Origin: Mimachlamys varia
Taxonomy: Eukaryota > Mollusca > Bivalvia > Pectinida > Pectinidae
Assembly (NCBI GenBank): GCA_947623455.1
Contig: OX392529.1
Location: 2,852,001-2,916,000 of the forward strand
Reading direction: 5' to 3'
Length of the DNA stretch: 64,000 bases
The notes beneath the pieces were generated by a model. The model worked only from the letters and a program-made list of their open reading frames with translations, was not told where the DNA came from and made no database searches. Positions 33,601 through 48,600 of the stretch are shown here, one piece after another. Each line of letters opens with the position of its first letter. The stretch's first letter is position 1. The position numbers and the translations under genes are program-made.

Positions 33601-36600
33601 CCTCGTCAGTGTATTGGTGGTATATATCCCCAGCAGGCAGTACTACCGTGCCATGCCAGGGTACCTACCTCGTCAGTGTATTGGTGGTATATATCCCCAG
33701 CAGGCAGTACTACCGTGCCATGCCAGGGTACCTACCTCGTCAGTGTATTGGTGGTATATATCCCCAGCAGGCAGTACTACCGTGCCATGCCAGGGTACCT
33801 ACCTCGTCAGTGTATTGGTGGTATATATCCTCAGTAGGCAGTACTACCGTGCCATGCCAGGGTACCTACCTCGTCAGTGTATTGGTGGTATATATCCCCA
33901 GTAGGCAGTACTATGCCAGGGTACCTACCTCGTCAGTGTATTGGTGGTATATATCCCCAGTAGGCAGTACTACCATACCATGCCAGGGTACCTACCTCGT
34001 CAGTGCATTGGTGGTATATATCCCCAGTAGGCAGTACTACCGTACCATGCCAGGGTACCCACCTCGTCAGTGTATTGGTGGTATATATCCCCAGTAGGCA
34101 GTACTACCGTACCATGCCAGGGTACCTACCTCGTCAGTGTATTTGTGGTATATATCCCCAGTAGGCAGTACTACTGTACCATGCCAGGGTACCTACCTCG
34201 TCAGTGTATTTGTGGTATATATCCCCATTAGGCAGTACTACCGTGCCATGCCAGGGTACCTACCTCATCATTGTATTGGTGGTATATATCCCCATTAGGC
34301 AGTACTATGCCAGGGTACCTACCTCGTCAGTGTATTGGTGGTATATATCCCCATTAGGCAGTACTATGCCAGGGTACCTACCTCGTCAGTGTATTGGTGG
34401 TATATATCCCCAGTAGGCAGTACTATGCCAGGGTACCTACCTCGTCAGTGTATTGGTGGTATATATCCCCAGTAGGCAGTACTACTGTACCATGCCAGGG
34501 TACCTACCTCGTCAGTGTATTGGTGGTATATATCCCCAGCAGGCAGTACTACCGTGCCATGCCAGGGTACCTACCTCGTCAGTGTATTGGTGGTATATAT
34601 CCCCAGTAGGCAGTACTATGCCAGGGTACCTACCTCGTCAGTGTATTGGTGGTATATATCCCCAGTAGGCAGTACTACCGTACCATGCTAGGGTACCTAC
34701 CTCGTCAGTGTATTGGTGGTATATATCCCCAGCAGGCAGTACTACCGTACCATGCCAGGGTACCTACCTCGTCAGTGTATTGGTGGTATATATCCCCAGT
34801 AGGCAGTACTACTGTACCATGCCAGGGTACCTACCTCGTCAGTGTATTGGTGGTATATATCCCCAGCAGGCAGTACTACCGTGCCATGCCAGGGTACCTA
34901 CCTCGTCAGTGTATTGGTGGTATATATCCCCAGTAGGCAGTACTATGCCAGGGTACCTACCTCGTCAGTGTATTGGTGGTATATATCCCCAGTAGGCAGT
35001 ACTACCGTACCATGCCAGGGTACCTACCTCGTCAGTGCATTGGTGGTATATATCCCCAGTAGGCAGTACTACCGTACCATGCCAGGGTACCCACCTCGTC
35101 AGTGTATTGGTGGTATATATCCCCAGTAGGCAGTACTACTGTACCATGCCAGGGTACCTACCTCATCATTGTATTGGTGGTATATATCCCCAGTAGGCAG
35201 TACTATGCCAGGGTACCTACCTCGTCAGTGTATTGGTGGTATATATCCCCAGTAGGCAGTACTACTGTACCATGCCAGGGTACCTACCTCATCATTGTAT
35301 TGGTGGTATATATCCCCAGTAGGCAGTACTACCGTGCCATGCCAGGGTACCTACCTCGTCAGTGTATTGGTGGTATATATCCCCAGTAGGCAGTACTATG
35401 CCAGGGTACCTACCTCGTCAGTGTATTGGTGGTATATATCCCCAGTAGGCAGTACTACTGTACCATGCCAGGGTACCTACCTCGTCAGTGTATTGGTGGT
35501 ATATATCCCCAGCAGGCAGTACTACCGTACCATGCCAGGGTACCTACCTCGTCAGTGTATTGGTGGTATATATCCCCAGTAGGCAGTACTACCGTACCAT
35601 GCCAGGGTACCTACCTCGTCAGTGTATTGGTGGTATATATCCCCAGCAGGCAGTACTACCGTACCATGCCAGGGTACCTACCTCGTCAGTGTATTGGTGG
35701 TATATATCCCCAGTAGGCAGTACTACTGTACCATGCCAGGGTAACTACCTCGTCAGTGTATTGGTGGTATATATCCCCAGCAGGCAGTACTACTGTACCA
35801 TGCTAGGGTACCTACCTCGTCAGTGTATTGGTGGTATATATCCCCAGCAGGCAGTACTACTGTACCATGCCAGGGTACCTACCTCGTCAGTGTATTGGTG
35901 GTATATATCCCCAGTAGGCAGTACTACTGTACCATGCCAGGGTAACTACCTCGTCAGTGTATTGGTGGTATATATCCCCAGCAGGCAGTACTACTGTACC
36001 ATGCTAGGGTACCTACCTCGTCAGTGTATTGGTGGTATATATCCCCAGTAGGCAGTACTACCGTACCATGCTAGGGTACCTACCTCGTCAGTGTATTGGT
36101 GGTATATATCCCCAGCAGGCAGTACTACCGTACCATGCTAGGGTACCTACCTCGTCAGTGTATTGGTGGTATATATCCCCAGTAGGCAGTACTACCGTAC
36201 CATGCTAGGGTACCTACCTCGTCAGTGTATTGGTGGTATATATCCCCAGTAGGCAGTACTACCGTACCATGCTAGGGTACCTACCTCGTCAGTGTATTTG
36301 TGGTATATATCCCCAGCAGGCAGTTCTACCGTACCATGCCAGGGTACCTACCTCGTCAGTGTATTTGTGGTATATATCCCCAGCAGGCAGTTCTACCGTA
36401 CCATGCCAGGGTACCTACCTCGTCAGTGTATTGGTGGTATATATCCCCAGCAGGCAGTTCTGCCGTACCATGCCAGGGTACCTACCTCGTCAGTGTATTG
36501 GTGGTATATATCCCCAGCAGGCAGTTCTACTGTACCATGCCAGGGTACCTACCTCGTCAGTGTATTGGTGGTATATATCCCCAGCAGGCAGTACTACTGT

Positions 36601-39600
36601 ACCATGCCAGGGTACCTACCTCGTCAGTGTATTGGTGGTATATATCCCCAGCAGGCAGTTCTACCGTACCATGCCAGAGTACCTACCTCGTCAGTGTATT
36701 TGTGGTATATATCCCCAGTAGGCAGTACTACCGTACCATGCCAGGGTACCTACCTCGTCAGTGTATTTGTGGTATATATCCCCAGCAGGCAGTTCTACCG
36801 TACCATGCCAGGGTACCTACCTCGTCAGTGTATTGGTGGTATATATCCCCAGCAGGCAGTTCTACCGTACCATGCCAGAGTACCTACCTCGTCAGTGTAT
36901 TTGTGGTATATATCCCCAGTAGGCAGTACTACCGTACCATGCCAGGGTACCTACCTCGTCAGTGTATTGGTGGTATATATCCCCAGCAGGCAGTTCTACC
37001 GTACCATGCCAGGGTACCTACCTCGTCAGTGTATTGGTGGTATATATCCCCAGTAGGCAGTTCTACCGTACCATGCCAGGGTACCTACCTCGTCAGTGTA
37101 TTGGTGGTATATATCCCCAGCAGGCAGTACTACCGTACCATGCCAGGGTACCTACCTCGTCAGTGTATTGGTGGTATATATCCCCAGTAGGCAGTTCTAC
37201 CGTACCATGCCAGGGTACCTACCTCGTCAGTGTATTGGTGGTATATATCCCCAGCAGGCAGTTCTACCGTACCATGCCAGGGTACCTACCTCGTCAGTGT
37301 ATTTGTGGTATATATCCCCAGTAGGCAGTACTATGCCAGGGTACCTACCGCGTCAGTGAATTGGTGGTATATATCCCCAGCAGGCAGTACTACCGTGCCA
37401 TGCCAGGGTACCTACCTCGTCAGTCTATTGGTGGTATATATCCCCAGCAGGCAGTACTACTGTACCATGCAAGGGTACCTACCTCGTCAGTGTATTGGTG
37501 GTATATATCCCCAGTAGGCAGTACTACCGTGCCATGCTAGGGTACCTACCTCGTCAGTGTATTGGTGGTATATATTCCCAGCAGGCAGTGCTACCGTGCC
37601 ATGCCAGGGTACCAACCTTGTCAGTGTATTGGTGGTATATATTCCCAGCAGGCAGAACTACAGTGCCATGCCAGGGTACCTACCTCGTCAGTGTATTGGT
37701 GGTATATATCCCCAGCAGGCAGTACTACCGTGCCATGCCAGGGTACCTACCTCGTCAGTGTATTGGTGGTATATATCCCCAGCAGGCAGTACTACCGTGC
37801 CATGCCAGGGTACCTACCTCGTCAGTGTATTGGTGGTATATATCCCCAGCAGGCAGTACTACCGTGCCATGCCAGGGTACCTACCTCGTCAGTGTATTGG
37901 TGGTATATATCCTCAGTAGGCAGTACTACCGTGCCATGCCAGGGTACCTACCTCGTCAGTGTATTGGTGGTATATATCCCCAGTAGGCAGTACTATGCCA
38001 GGGTACCTACCTCGTCAGTGTATTGGTGGTATATATCCCCAGTAGGCAGTACTACCATACCATGCCAGGGTACCTACCTCGTCAGTGCATTGGTGGTATA
38101 TATCCCCAGTAGGCAGTACTACCGTACCATGCCAGGGTACCCACCTCGTCAGTGTATTGGTGGTATATATCCCCAGTAGGCAGTACTACCGTACCATGCC
38201 AGGGTACCTACCTCGTCAGTGTATTTGTGGTATATATCCCCAGTAGGCAGTACTACTGTACCATGCCAGGGTACCTACCTCGTCAGTGTATTTGTGGTAT
38301 ATATCCCCATTAGGCAGTACTACCGTGCCATGCCAGGGTACCTACCTCATCATTGTATTGGTGGTATATATCCCCATTAGGCAGTACTATGCCAGGGTAC
38401 CTACCTCGTCAGTGTATTGGTGGTATATATCCCCATTAGGCAGTACTATGCCAGGGTACCTACCTCGTCAGTGTATTGGTGGTATATATCCCCAGTAGGC
38501 AGTACTATGCCAGGGTACCTACCTCGTCAGTGTATTGGTGGTATATATCCCCAGTAGGCAGTACTACTGTACCATGCCAGGGTACCTACCTCGTCAGTGT
38601 ATTGGTGGTATATATCCCCAGCAGGCAGTACTACCGTGCCATGCCAGGGTACCTACCTCGTCAGTGTATTGGTGGTATATATCCCCAGTAGGCAGTACTA
38701 TGCCAGGGTACCTACCTCGTCAGTGTATTGGTGGTATATATCCCCAGTAGGCAGTACTACCGTACCATGCTAGGGTACCTACCTCGTCAGTGTATTGGTG
38801 GTATATATCCCCAGCAGGCAGTACTACCGTACCATGCCAGGGTACCTACCTCGTCAGTGTATTGGTGGTATATATCCCCAGTAGGCAGTACTACTGTACC
38901 ATGCCAGGGTACCTACCTCGTCAGTGTATTGGTGGTATATATCCCCAGCAGGCAGTACTACCGTGCCATGCCAGGGTACCTACCTCGTCAGTGTATTGGT
39001 GGTATATATCCCCAGTAGGCAGTACTATGCCAGGGTACCTACCTCGTCAGTGTATTGGTGGTATATATCCCCAGTAGGCAGTACTACCGTACCATGCCAG
39101 GGTACCTACCTCGTCAGTGCATTGGTGGTATATATCCCCAGTAGGCAGTACTACCGTACCATGCCAGGGTACCCACCTCGTCAGTGTATTGGTGGTATAT
39201 ATCCCCAGTAGGCAGTACTACCGTACCATGCCAGGGTACCTACCTCGTCAGTGTATTTGTGGTATATATCCCCAGTAGGCAGTACTACCGTACCATGCTA
39301 GGGTACCTACCTCGTCAGTGTATTGGTGGTATATATCCCCATTAGGCAGTACTATGCCAGGGTACCTACCTCGTCAGTGTATTGGTGGTATATATCCCCA
39401 GTAGGCAGTACTACCGTACCATGCCAGGGTACCTACCTCGTCAGTGTATTTGTGGTATATATCCCCAGTAGGCAGTACTACCGTACCATGCTAGGGTACC
39501 TACCTCGTCAGTGTATTGGTGGTATATATCCCCATTAGGCAGTACTATGCCAGGGTACCTACCTCGTCAGTGTATTTGTGGTATATATCCCCAGTAGGCA

Positions 39601-42600
39601 GTACTATGCCAGGGTACCTACCTCGTCAGTGTATTTGTGGTATATATCCCCAGTAGGCAGTACTACCGTGCCATGCCAGGGTACCTACCTCGTCAGTGTA
39701 TTGGTGGTATATATCCCCATTAGGCAGTACTATGCCAGGGTACCTACCTCGTCAGTGTATTTGTGGTATATATCCCCAGTAGGCAGTACTATGCCAGGGT
39801 ACCTACCTCGTCAGTGTATTTGTGGTATATATCCCCAGTAGGCAGTACTACCGTACCATGCTAGGGTACCTACCTCGTCAGTGTATTGGTGGTATATATC
39901 CCCATTAGGCAGTACTATGCCAGGGTACCTACCTCGTCAGTGTATTTGTGGTATATATCCCCAGTAGGCAGTACTATGCCAGGGTACCTACCTCGTCAGT
40001 GTATTGGTGGTATATATCCCCAGTAGGCAGTACTATGCCAGGGTACCTACCTCGTCAGTGTATTGGTGGTATATATCCCCAGTAGGCAGTACTACTGTAC
40101 CATGCCAGGGTACCTACCTCGTCAGTGTATTGGTGGTATATATCCCCAGCAGGCAGTACTACCGTGCCATGCCAGGGTACCTACCTCGTCAGTGTATTGG
40201 TGGTATATATCCCCAGTAGGCAGTACTATGCCAGGGTACCTACCTCGTCAGTGTATTTGTGGTATATATCCCCAGCAGGCAGTACTATGCCAGGGTACCT
40301 ACCTCGTCAGTGTATTGGTGGTATATATTCCCAGCAGGCAGTACTACCGTGCCATGCCAGGGTACCTACCTCGTCGCCTCGCTTCCTCTGGGTCCTCTGT
40401 CGGAGGGTTTTCCTGTAATTATCACATAAAGGGGCTCTGTTACTGACAGGCACAATAATGTAGTTCCTAAACACTCCAGGCACAATAATGTAGTTCCTAA
40501 ACACTCCAGACACAATAATGTAGTTCCTAAACACTCCAGACACAATAATGTAGTTCCTAACCACTCCAGACACAATAATATAGTTCCTAAACACTCCAGG
40601 CACAATAATGTAGTTCCTAAACACTCCAGACACAATAATATAGTTCCTAAACACTCCAGGCACAATAATGTAGTTCCTAAACACTCCAGGCACAATAATA
40701 TAGTTCCTAAACACTCCAGACACAATAATGTAGTTCCTAACCACTCCAGACACAATAATGTAGTTCCTAACCACTCCAGGCACAATAATATAGTTCCTAA
40801 ACACTCCAGACACAATAATGTAGTTCCTAAACACTCCAGACACAATAATGTAGTTCCTAACCACTCCAGACACAATAATGTAGTTCCTAAACACTCCAGA
40901 CACAATAATGTAGTTCCTAAACACTCCAGGCACAATAATATAGTTCCTAAACACTCCAGGCACAATAATGTAGTTCCTAAACACTCCAGACACAATAATG
41001 TAGTTCCTAAACACTCCAGACACAATAATGTAGTTCCTAAACACTCCAGGCACAATAATGTAGTTCCTAAACACTCCAGACACAATAATGTAGTTCCTAA
41101 ACACTCCAGGCACAATAATGTAGTTCCTAAACACTCCAGGCACAATAATGTAGTTCCTAAACACTCCAGGCACAATAATGTAGTTCCTAAACACTCCAGA
41201 CACAATAATGTAGTTCCTAAACACTCCAGACACAATAATGTAGTTCCTAAACACTCCAGGCACAATAATGTAGTTCCTAAACACTCCAGACACAATAATG
41301 TAGTTCCTAAACACTCCAGGCACAATAATGTAGTTCCTAAACACTCCAGACACAATAATGTAGTTCCTAAACACTCCAGGCACAATAATGTAGTTCCTAA
41401 ACACTCCAGGCACAATAATGTAGTTCCTAAACACTCCAGGCACAATAATGTAGTTCCTAAACACTCCAGGCACAATAATGTAGTTCCTAAACACTCCAGG
41501 CACAATAATGTAGTTCCTAAACACTCCAGGCACAATAATGTAGTTCCTAAACACTCCAGGCACAATAATGTAGTTCCTAAACACTCCAGACACAATAATG
41601 TAGTTCCTAAACACTCCAGACACAATAATGTAGTTCCTAAACACTCCAGACACAATAATGTAGTTCCTAAACACTCCAGGCACAATAATGTAGTTCCTAA
41701 ACACTCCAGGCACAATAATGTAGTTCCTAAACACTCCAGACACAATAATGTAGTTCCTAAACACTCCAGGCACAATAATGTAGTTCCTAAACACTCCAGA
41801 CACAATAATGTAGTTCCTAAACACTCCAGGCACAATAATGTAGTTCCTAAACACTCCAGACACAATAATGTAGTTCCTAAACACTCCAGACACAATAATG
41901 TAGTTCCTAAACACTCCAGACACAATAATGTAGTTCCTAAACACTCCAGGCACAATAATGTAGTTCCTAAACACTCCAGACACAATAATGTAGTTCCTAA
42001 CCACTCCAGACACAATAATGTAGTTCCTAAACACTCCAGACACAATAATGTAGTTCCTAAACACTCCAGGCACAATAATATAGTTCCTAAACACTCCAGA
42101 CACAATAATGTAGTTCCTAAACACTCCAGGCACAATAATGTAGTTCCTAAACACTCCAGGCACAATAATGTAGTTCCTAAACACTCCAGGCACAATAATG
42201 TAGTTCCTAAACACTCCAGGCACAATAATGTAGTTCCTAAACACTCCAGGCACAATAATGTAGTTCCTAAACACTCCAGACACAATAATGTAGTTCCTAA
42301 ACACTCCAGGCACAATAATGTAGTTCCTAAACACTCCAGACACAATAATATAGTTCCTAAACACTCCAGACACAATAATGTAGTTCCTAACCACTCCAGA
42401 CACAATAATATAGTTCCTAAACACTCCAGGCACAATAATGTAGTTCCTAAACACTCCAGGCACAATAATGTAGTTCCTAAACACTCCAGACACAATAACG
42501 TAGTTCCTAAACACTCCAGACACAATAATGTAGTTCCTAAACACTCCAGACACAATAACGTAGTTCCTAACCACTCCAGACACAATAATGTAGTTCCTAA

Positions 42601-45600
42601 ACACTCCAGGCACAATAATGTAGTTCCTAAACACTCCAGACACAATAATGTAGTTCCTAAACACTCCAGACACAATAATGTAGTTCCTAAACACTCCAGG
42701 CACAATAATATAGTTCCTAAACACTCCAGACACAATAATGTAGTTCCTAAACACTCCAGGCACAATAATGTAGTTCCTAAACACTCCAGGCACAATAATG
42801 TAGTTCCTAAACACTCCAGGCACAATAATGTAGTTCCTAAACACTCCAGACACAATAATGTAGTTCCTAAACACTCCAGGCACAATAATGTAGTTCCTAA
42901 ACACTCCAGACACAATAATGTAGTTCCTAAACACTCCAGGCACAATAATGTAGTTCCTAAACACTCCAGACACAATAATATAGTTCCTAAACACTCCAGA
43001 CACAATAATGTAGTTCCTAACCACTCCAGACACAATAATATAGTTCCTAAACACTCCAGGCACAATAATGTAGTTCCTAAACACTCCAGGCACAATAATG
43101 TAGTTCCTAAACACTCCAGACACAATAACGTAGTTCCTAAACACTCCAGACACAATAATGTAGTTCCTAAACACTCCAGACACAATAATGTAGTTCCTAA
43201 CCACTCCAGACACAATAATGTAGTTCCTAAACACTCCAGGCACAATAATGTAGTTCCTAAACACTCCAGGCACAATAATGTAGTTCCTAAACACTCCAGA
43301 CACAATAATGTAGTTCCTAAACACTCCAGGCACAATAATGTAGTTCCTAAACACTCCAGGCACAATAATGTAGTTCCTAAACACTCCAGACACAATAATG
43401 TAGTTCCTAAACACTCCAGGCACAATAATGTAGTTCCTAAACACTCCAGACACAATAATGTAGTTCCTAACCACTCCAGACACAATAATGTAGTTCCTAA
43501 ACACTCCAGGCACAATAATGTAGTTCCTAAACACTCCAGGCACAATAATGTAGTTCCTAAACACTCCAGGCACAATAATGTAGTTCCTAAACACTCCAGG
43601 CACAATAATGTAGTTCCTAAACACTCCAGGCACAATAATGTAGTTCCTAAACACTCCAGGCACAATAATATAGTTCCTAAACACTCCAGGCACAATAATA
43701 TAGTTCCTAAACACTCCAGGCACAATAATGTAGTTCCTAAACACTCCAGGCACAATAATATAGTTCCTAAACACTCCAGGCACAATAATGTAGTTCCTAA
43801 ACACTCCAGGCACAATAATATAGTTCCTAAACACTCCAGGCACAATAATATAGTTCCTAAACACTCCAGACACAATAATATAGTTCCTAAACACTCCAGA
43901 CACAATAATATAGTTCCTAAACACTCCAGGCACAATAATGTAGTTCCTAAACACTCCAGACACAATAATGTAGTTCCTAAACACTCCAGGCACAATAATG
44001 TAGTTCCTAAACACTCCAGGCACTTTGTAGCATTCATGTTAATTTGACTTTTGTTATAATATGTTTTTACTCTTTACTCAATAATAAATCTATACTGAGC
44101 TGAACTCCTGATACAAACATAACACAGTCCTTTAATCATAAAACAAAGTCATGCTCTGATCATGGTAGTAGATCATTTGATCCTGATAGGTAAAATAGTG
44201 ATTGCCAAAGAAACCATTGTGCCATAAGTTATGATGTATGTTGTAATTCACCACTCCTATCCTAGAAGGTTACCTATACAGTATACAGAAACGCTATACC
44301 TCTACCTGTAATTTAAGAGAAGTTCTTAAACAAGAGGCCGAGAGGCCCTATATTGCTCACCTGGATTTCAGCAAATGCAACAAAGAGTCATGTGTAAGTA
44401 AAATGACACACTTTTCCAGTGTGGGATCTGCCACAACAGTACACTGTCATACAGTATTGTAAGTAAAATGACACACTTTTCCAGAGTGGGATCTGTCACA
44501 ACAGTACACTGTCATACAGTATTGTAATTAATAAACATGTAGCTTTCTGATTCCAAAGAACATTTAAAGGACAATTATTTTAAATTGGTTTATATCAAAT
44601 ATAAATGAATTGGCAATTTTTGGCCCTACCTTTCCAATCCCTTGGGGGTCAGCCCCAAGATGTATAAATTTAAATCCCAGCCACATTGGATTACTACCAC
44701 TGAAGTATAAATGTTATACTTTGCTTAGATCCAGAAAAGAAGTCGTTTATTTAATGAAATTTCGATCAGTGAAAGTTGATTGTTGAATGACGAACAGACA
44801 CTACGGTATGGCATAAGCTCACCTTTGTCCTTTGGTCCAGGCGAGCTAGAATAACTCGGGGCCAATCTTTCATCTATACAATAATGACTTCATCTGACAA
44901 GGGAAACGACCACCCAAATTTATCGCCTTTATATCGTTAAAGTTGGATACTACACTATCCAGAAGTCCCATACTAGTTCATAACCTCTACAGAAGTCCCA
45001 TACTAGTTCATAACCTCTACAGAAGTCCCATACTAGGTCATAACATCTACAGAAGTCCCATACTAGTTCATAACCTCTACAGAAGTCCCATACTAGGTCA
45101 TAACCTCTACAGAAGTCCCATACTAGTTCATAACATCTACAGAAGTCCCATACTAGTTCATAACATCTACAGAAGTCCCATACTAGTTCATAACCTCTAC
45201 ATAAGTACCATACTAGGTCATAACCTATCCAAAAGTCCCATACTAGGTCATAACCTCTACAGAAGTCCCATACTAGGTCATAACCTCTACATAAGTACCA
45301 TACTAGGTCATAACCTATCCAGAAGTCCCATACTAGGTCATAACCTCTGTCCCCAAGGAGGTTCAGCTTGATCGATTACCTTCATATACTTCCACACGGC
45401 CAGTAACAACAGGTAGGCTTCATATGATGTGACAAGGGCAAATAACTCTGACACATACTTCAGCGGATCAGGGAGAAGCAAGCTCTGCAATTACACAAAC
45501 ATATTATGTAAGCATTATGATATTTTCAAAAATTGTCAACTATGTTCTACAGGGCCCATGTCAATATTCTCAATAAAAGAATGGCAGCCATTGTTTTACA

Positions 45601-48600
45601 GTGTATTGAGGATTAACTATTTTAGCAACACGATAGAGTTCTTACTCTGGAGAGACAGTGTATAAGGCGACAGGCAGACTCGTTCTGTTTTGGCGTGTCG
45701 TTGGCTTGTGGAAGTCGCGAACACTCGAAGTGGTTCATCAGGGCTGCCACTAGGGATTTGAGCATCGGGGAGCACCGACACATGGCAAGGGAATCTACAA
45801 CACACACATCAGCTCCCACATTTCAATATTGTAAATTATCTCTCCAAAAAGTTCAACACTACAATACATTTACAAGGATACTTCTGACCAAACTCTGTCA
45901 AAATTGCCTCAGCTGTTCCTGACTAGTGGTGTTGATTCTTTGGAAAAAGTTGACGACAGACGAATAACAAATGGACGCAGGACAATGCGATATGAAATAA
46001 GCTTTGGACCAGTTGAGCTCAAATTTTCACAAGGAAAACAGTTTCTTACTAATGTCATTAGTTAACTGCATTTAAATCACAATGCAAAATGTTGATTCTG
46101 AGGATAAAGGACACTTTCAAACTTAAAAAGTGTTGCAGGCTAGCAGTAACCTGGTGAACGTATTTACGAGTATAGGTGAAGACCCCCTCCAATAATAGAA
46201 TAAGGGAGACCCCTTCCAATCAGAGAGGAGGTGAAGACCTCCTCCAGTCAGAGAGGAGGGGAAGACCTCCTCCAATCAGAGAGGAGGGGGACCCCCTCCA
46301 ATCATAGAGGAGGGAAAGACCTCCTCCAATCATAGAGGAGGGGAGACCTCCTCCAATCAGAGAGGAGGGGAGACCTCCTCCAATCAGAGAGGAGGGGAAG
46401 ACCTCCTCCAATCAGAGAAGAGGGGAAGACCTCCTCCAATCAGAGAGGAGGGGAAGACCTCCTCCAATCAGCGAGGAGGGGAAGATCTCCTCCAATCAGA
46501 GAGGAGGGGGACCTCCTCCAATCAGAGGGGAGGGGAAGACCTCCTCCAATCAGAGAGGAGAGGAAGACCTCCTCAAATCAGAGAGGAGAGGAGACCCCTT
46601 CCATTCAGAGAGGAGGGGAGACCCCTTCCAATAACAGAATAAGGGAGACCACTTCCAATCAGAGAGGAGGTGAAGACCTCCTCCAATCAGAGAGGAGGGG
46701 AAGACCTCCTCCAATCAGAGAGGAGGGGAAGACCTCCTCCAATCAGAGAGGAGGGGGACCCCCTCTAATCATAGAGGAGGGAAAGACCTCCTCCAATCAT
46801 AGAGGAGGGGAGACCTCCTCCAATCAGAGAGGAGGGGAGACCTCCTCCAATCAGAGAGGAGGGGAAGACCTCCTCCAATCAGAGAGGAGCGGAAAACCTC
46901 CTCCAATCAGAGAGGAGGGGGACCTCCTCCAATCAGAGGGGAGGGGAAAACCTCCTCGAATCAGAGAGGAGAGGAAGACCTCCTCAAATCAGAGAGGAGA
47001 GGAGACCTCCTCCAATAATAGAATAAGGGAGACCCCTTCCAATCAGAGAGGAGGTGAAGACCTCCTCCAATCAGAGAGGAGGTGAAGACCTCCTCCAATC
47101 AGAGAGGAGGTGAAGACCTCCTCCAATCAGAGAGGAGGGGAAGACCTCCTCCAATCAGAGAGGAGGGGAAGACCTCCTCCAATCAGAGAAGAGGGGAAGA
47201 CCTCCTCCAATCAGAGAGGAGGGAGACCCCCTCTAATCATAGAGGAGGGAAAGACCTCCTCCAATCAGAGAGGAGGGGAGACCTCCTCCAATCAGAGAGG
47301 AGGGGAAGACCTCCTCCAATCAGAGAGGAGGGGAAGACCTCCTCCAATCAGAGAGGAGGGGGACCTCCTCCAATCAGAGGGGAGGGGAAGACCTCTTCCA
47401 ATCAGAGAGGAGAGGAAGACCTCCTCAAATCAGAGAGGAGAGGAGACCCCTTCCATTCAGAGAGGAGGGGAGACCTCCTCCAATCAGAGAGGAGGGGAGA
47501 CCCCTTCCATTCAGAGAGGAGGGGAGACCTCCTCCAATCAGAGAGGAGGTGAAGACCCCCTCCAATCAGAGAGGAGGTGAAGACCTCCTCCAATCAGAGA
47601 GGAAGTGAATACCCCCTCCAATCAGAGAGGAGGTGAATACCCCCTCCAATCAGAGAGGAGGTGAATACCCCCTCCAATCAGAGAGGAGGTGAAGACCTCC
47701 TCCAATCAGAGAGGAAGTGAATACCCCCTCCAATCAGAGAGGAGGTGAAGACCCCTCCAATCAGAGAGGAGGTGAAGACTCCTCCGAAGACCTTCTCACA
47801 TCAAACAGGAGGGGAAGACCCCCTCCAATCAGAGAGGTGAGGAAGTCCTCCAATCAGAGAGGAGGGGAAGACCCCTTCCAATCAGAGAGGAGGTGAATAC
47901 CCCCCTCCAATCAGAGAGGAGAGGAAGCCCTCCTCCAATCAGAGAGGAGGTGAATACCCCCTCCAATCAGAGAGGAGAGGAAGACCTCCTCCAATCAGAG
48001 AGGAGGTGAAGACCTCCTCCAATCAGAGAGGAGGTGAAGACCTCCTTCAATCAGAGAGGAGGTGATGAGCTCCTCCAATCAGAGGGAAGGGGAAGACCTC
48101 CTCCAATCAGAGAGGAGGTGAAGACCTCCTCCAATCAGAGAGGAGAGGAAGACCTCCTCCAATCAGAGGGGAGGGGAAGACCTCCTAAAATCAGAGGGGA
48201 GGTGAAGACCTCCTCCAATCAGAGGGGAGGGGAAGACCCCCTCCAATCAGAGGGGAGGGGAAGACCTCCTCCAATCAGAGGGGAGGGGAAGACCCCCTCC
48301 AATCAGAGGGGAGAGGAAGACCTCAAATCAGAGGGGAGGTGAAGACCTCCTCCAATCAGAGAGGAGAGGAAGACCTCCTCCAATCAGAGGGGAGGGGAAG
48401 ACCCCCTCCAATCAGAGAGGAGGTGAATACCCCCTCCAATCAGAGAGGAGAGGAAGCCCTCCTCCAATCAGAGAGGAGGTGAAGACCTCCTCCAATCAGA
48501 GAGGAGGTGAAGAGCTCCTCCAATCAGAGGGGAGGGGAAGACCTCCTCCAATCAGAGAGGAGGTGAAGACCTCCTCCAATCAGAGGGGAGAAGAAGACCC

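Larger units (their letters stand above)
27642..40369 (-). other. INTS5 intron between exons F and G (12.7 kb)
   Basis: Almost wholly two minisatellites (30-bp and 67-bp) with two miniature-element insertions. Plain sequence is limited to about 80 bp beside exon G. Confidence 0.8.

Noticed and set aside
29309..40369. CRISPR-like array (regular repeats over 11 kb)
   Set aside because: There are no unique spacers: the whole period is repeated, and the context is a eukaryotic intron with splice sites.
40307..44037. Minus-strand frames of 1238 and 1223 codons
   Set aside because: A 30-bp repeat without indels keeps frames open by arithmetic. The sequence is an INTS5 intron and the peptides are simple decamer repeats.
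45429..45922. Plus-strand ORFs of 75-78 codons
   Set aside because: They are antisense to INTS5 exons D and E, which have splice sites and family motifs on the minus strand.
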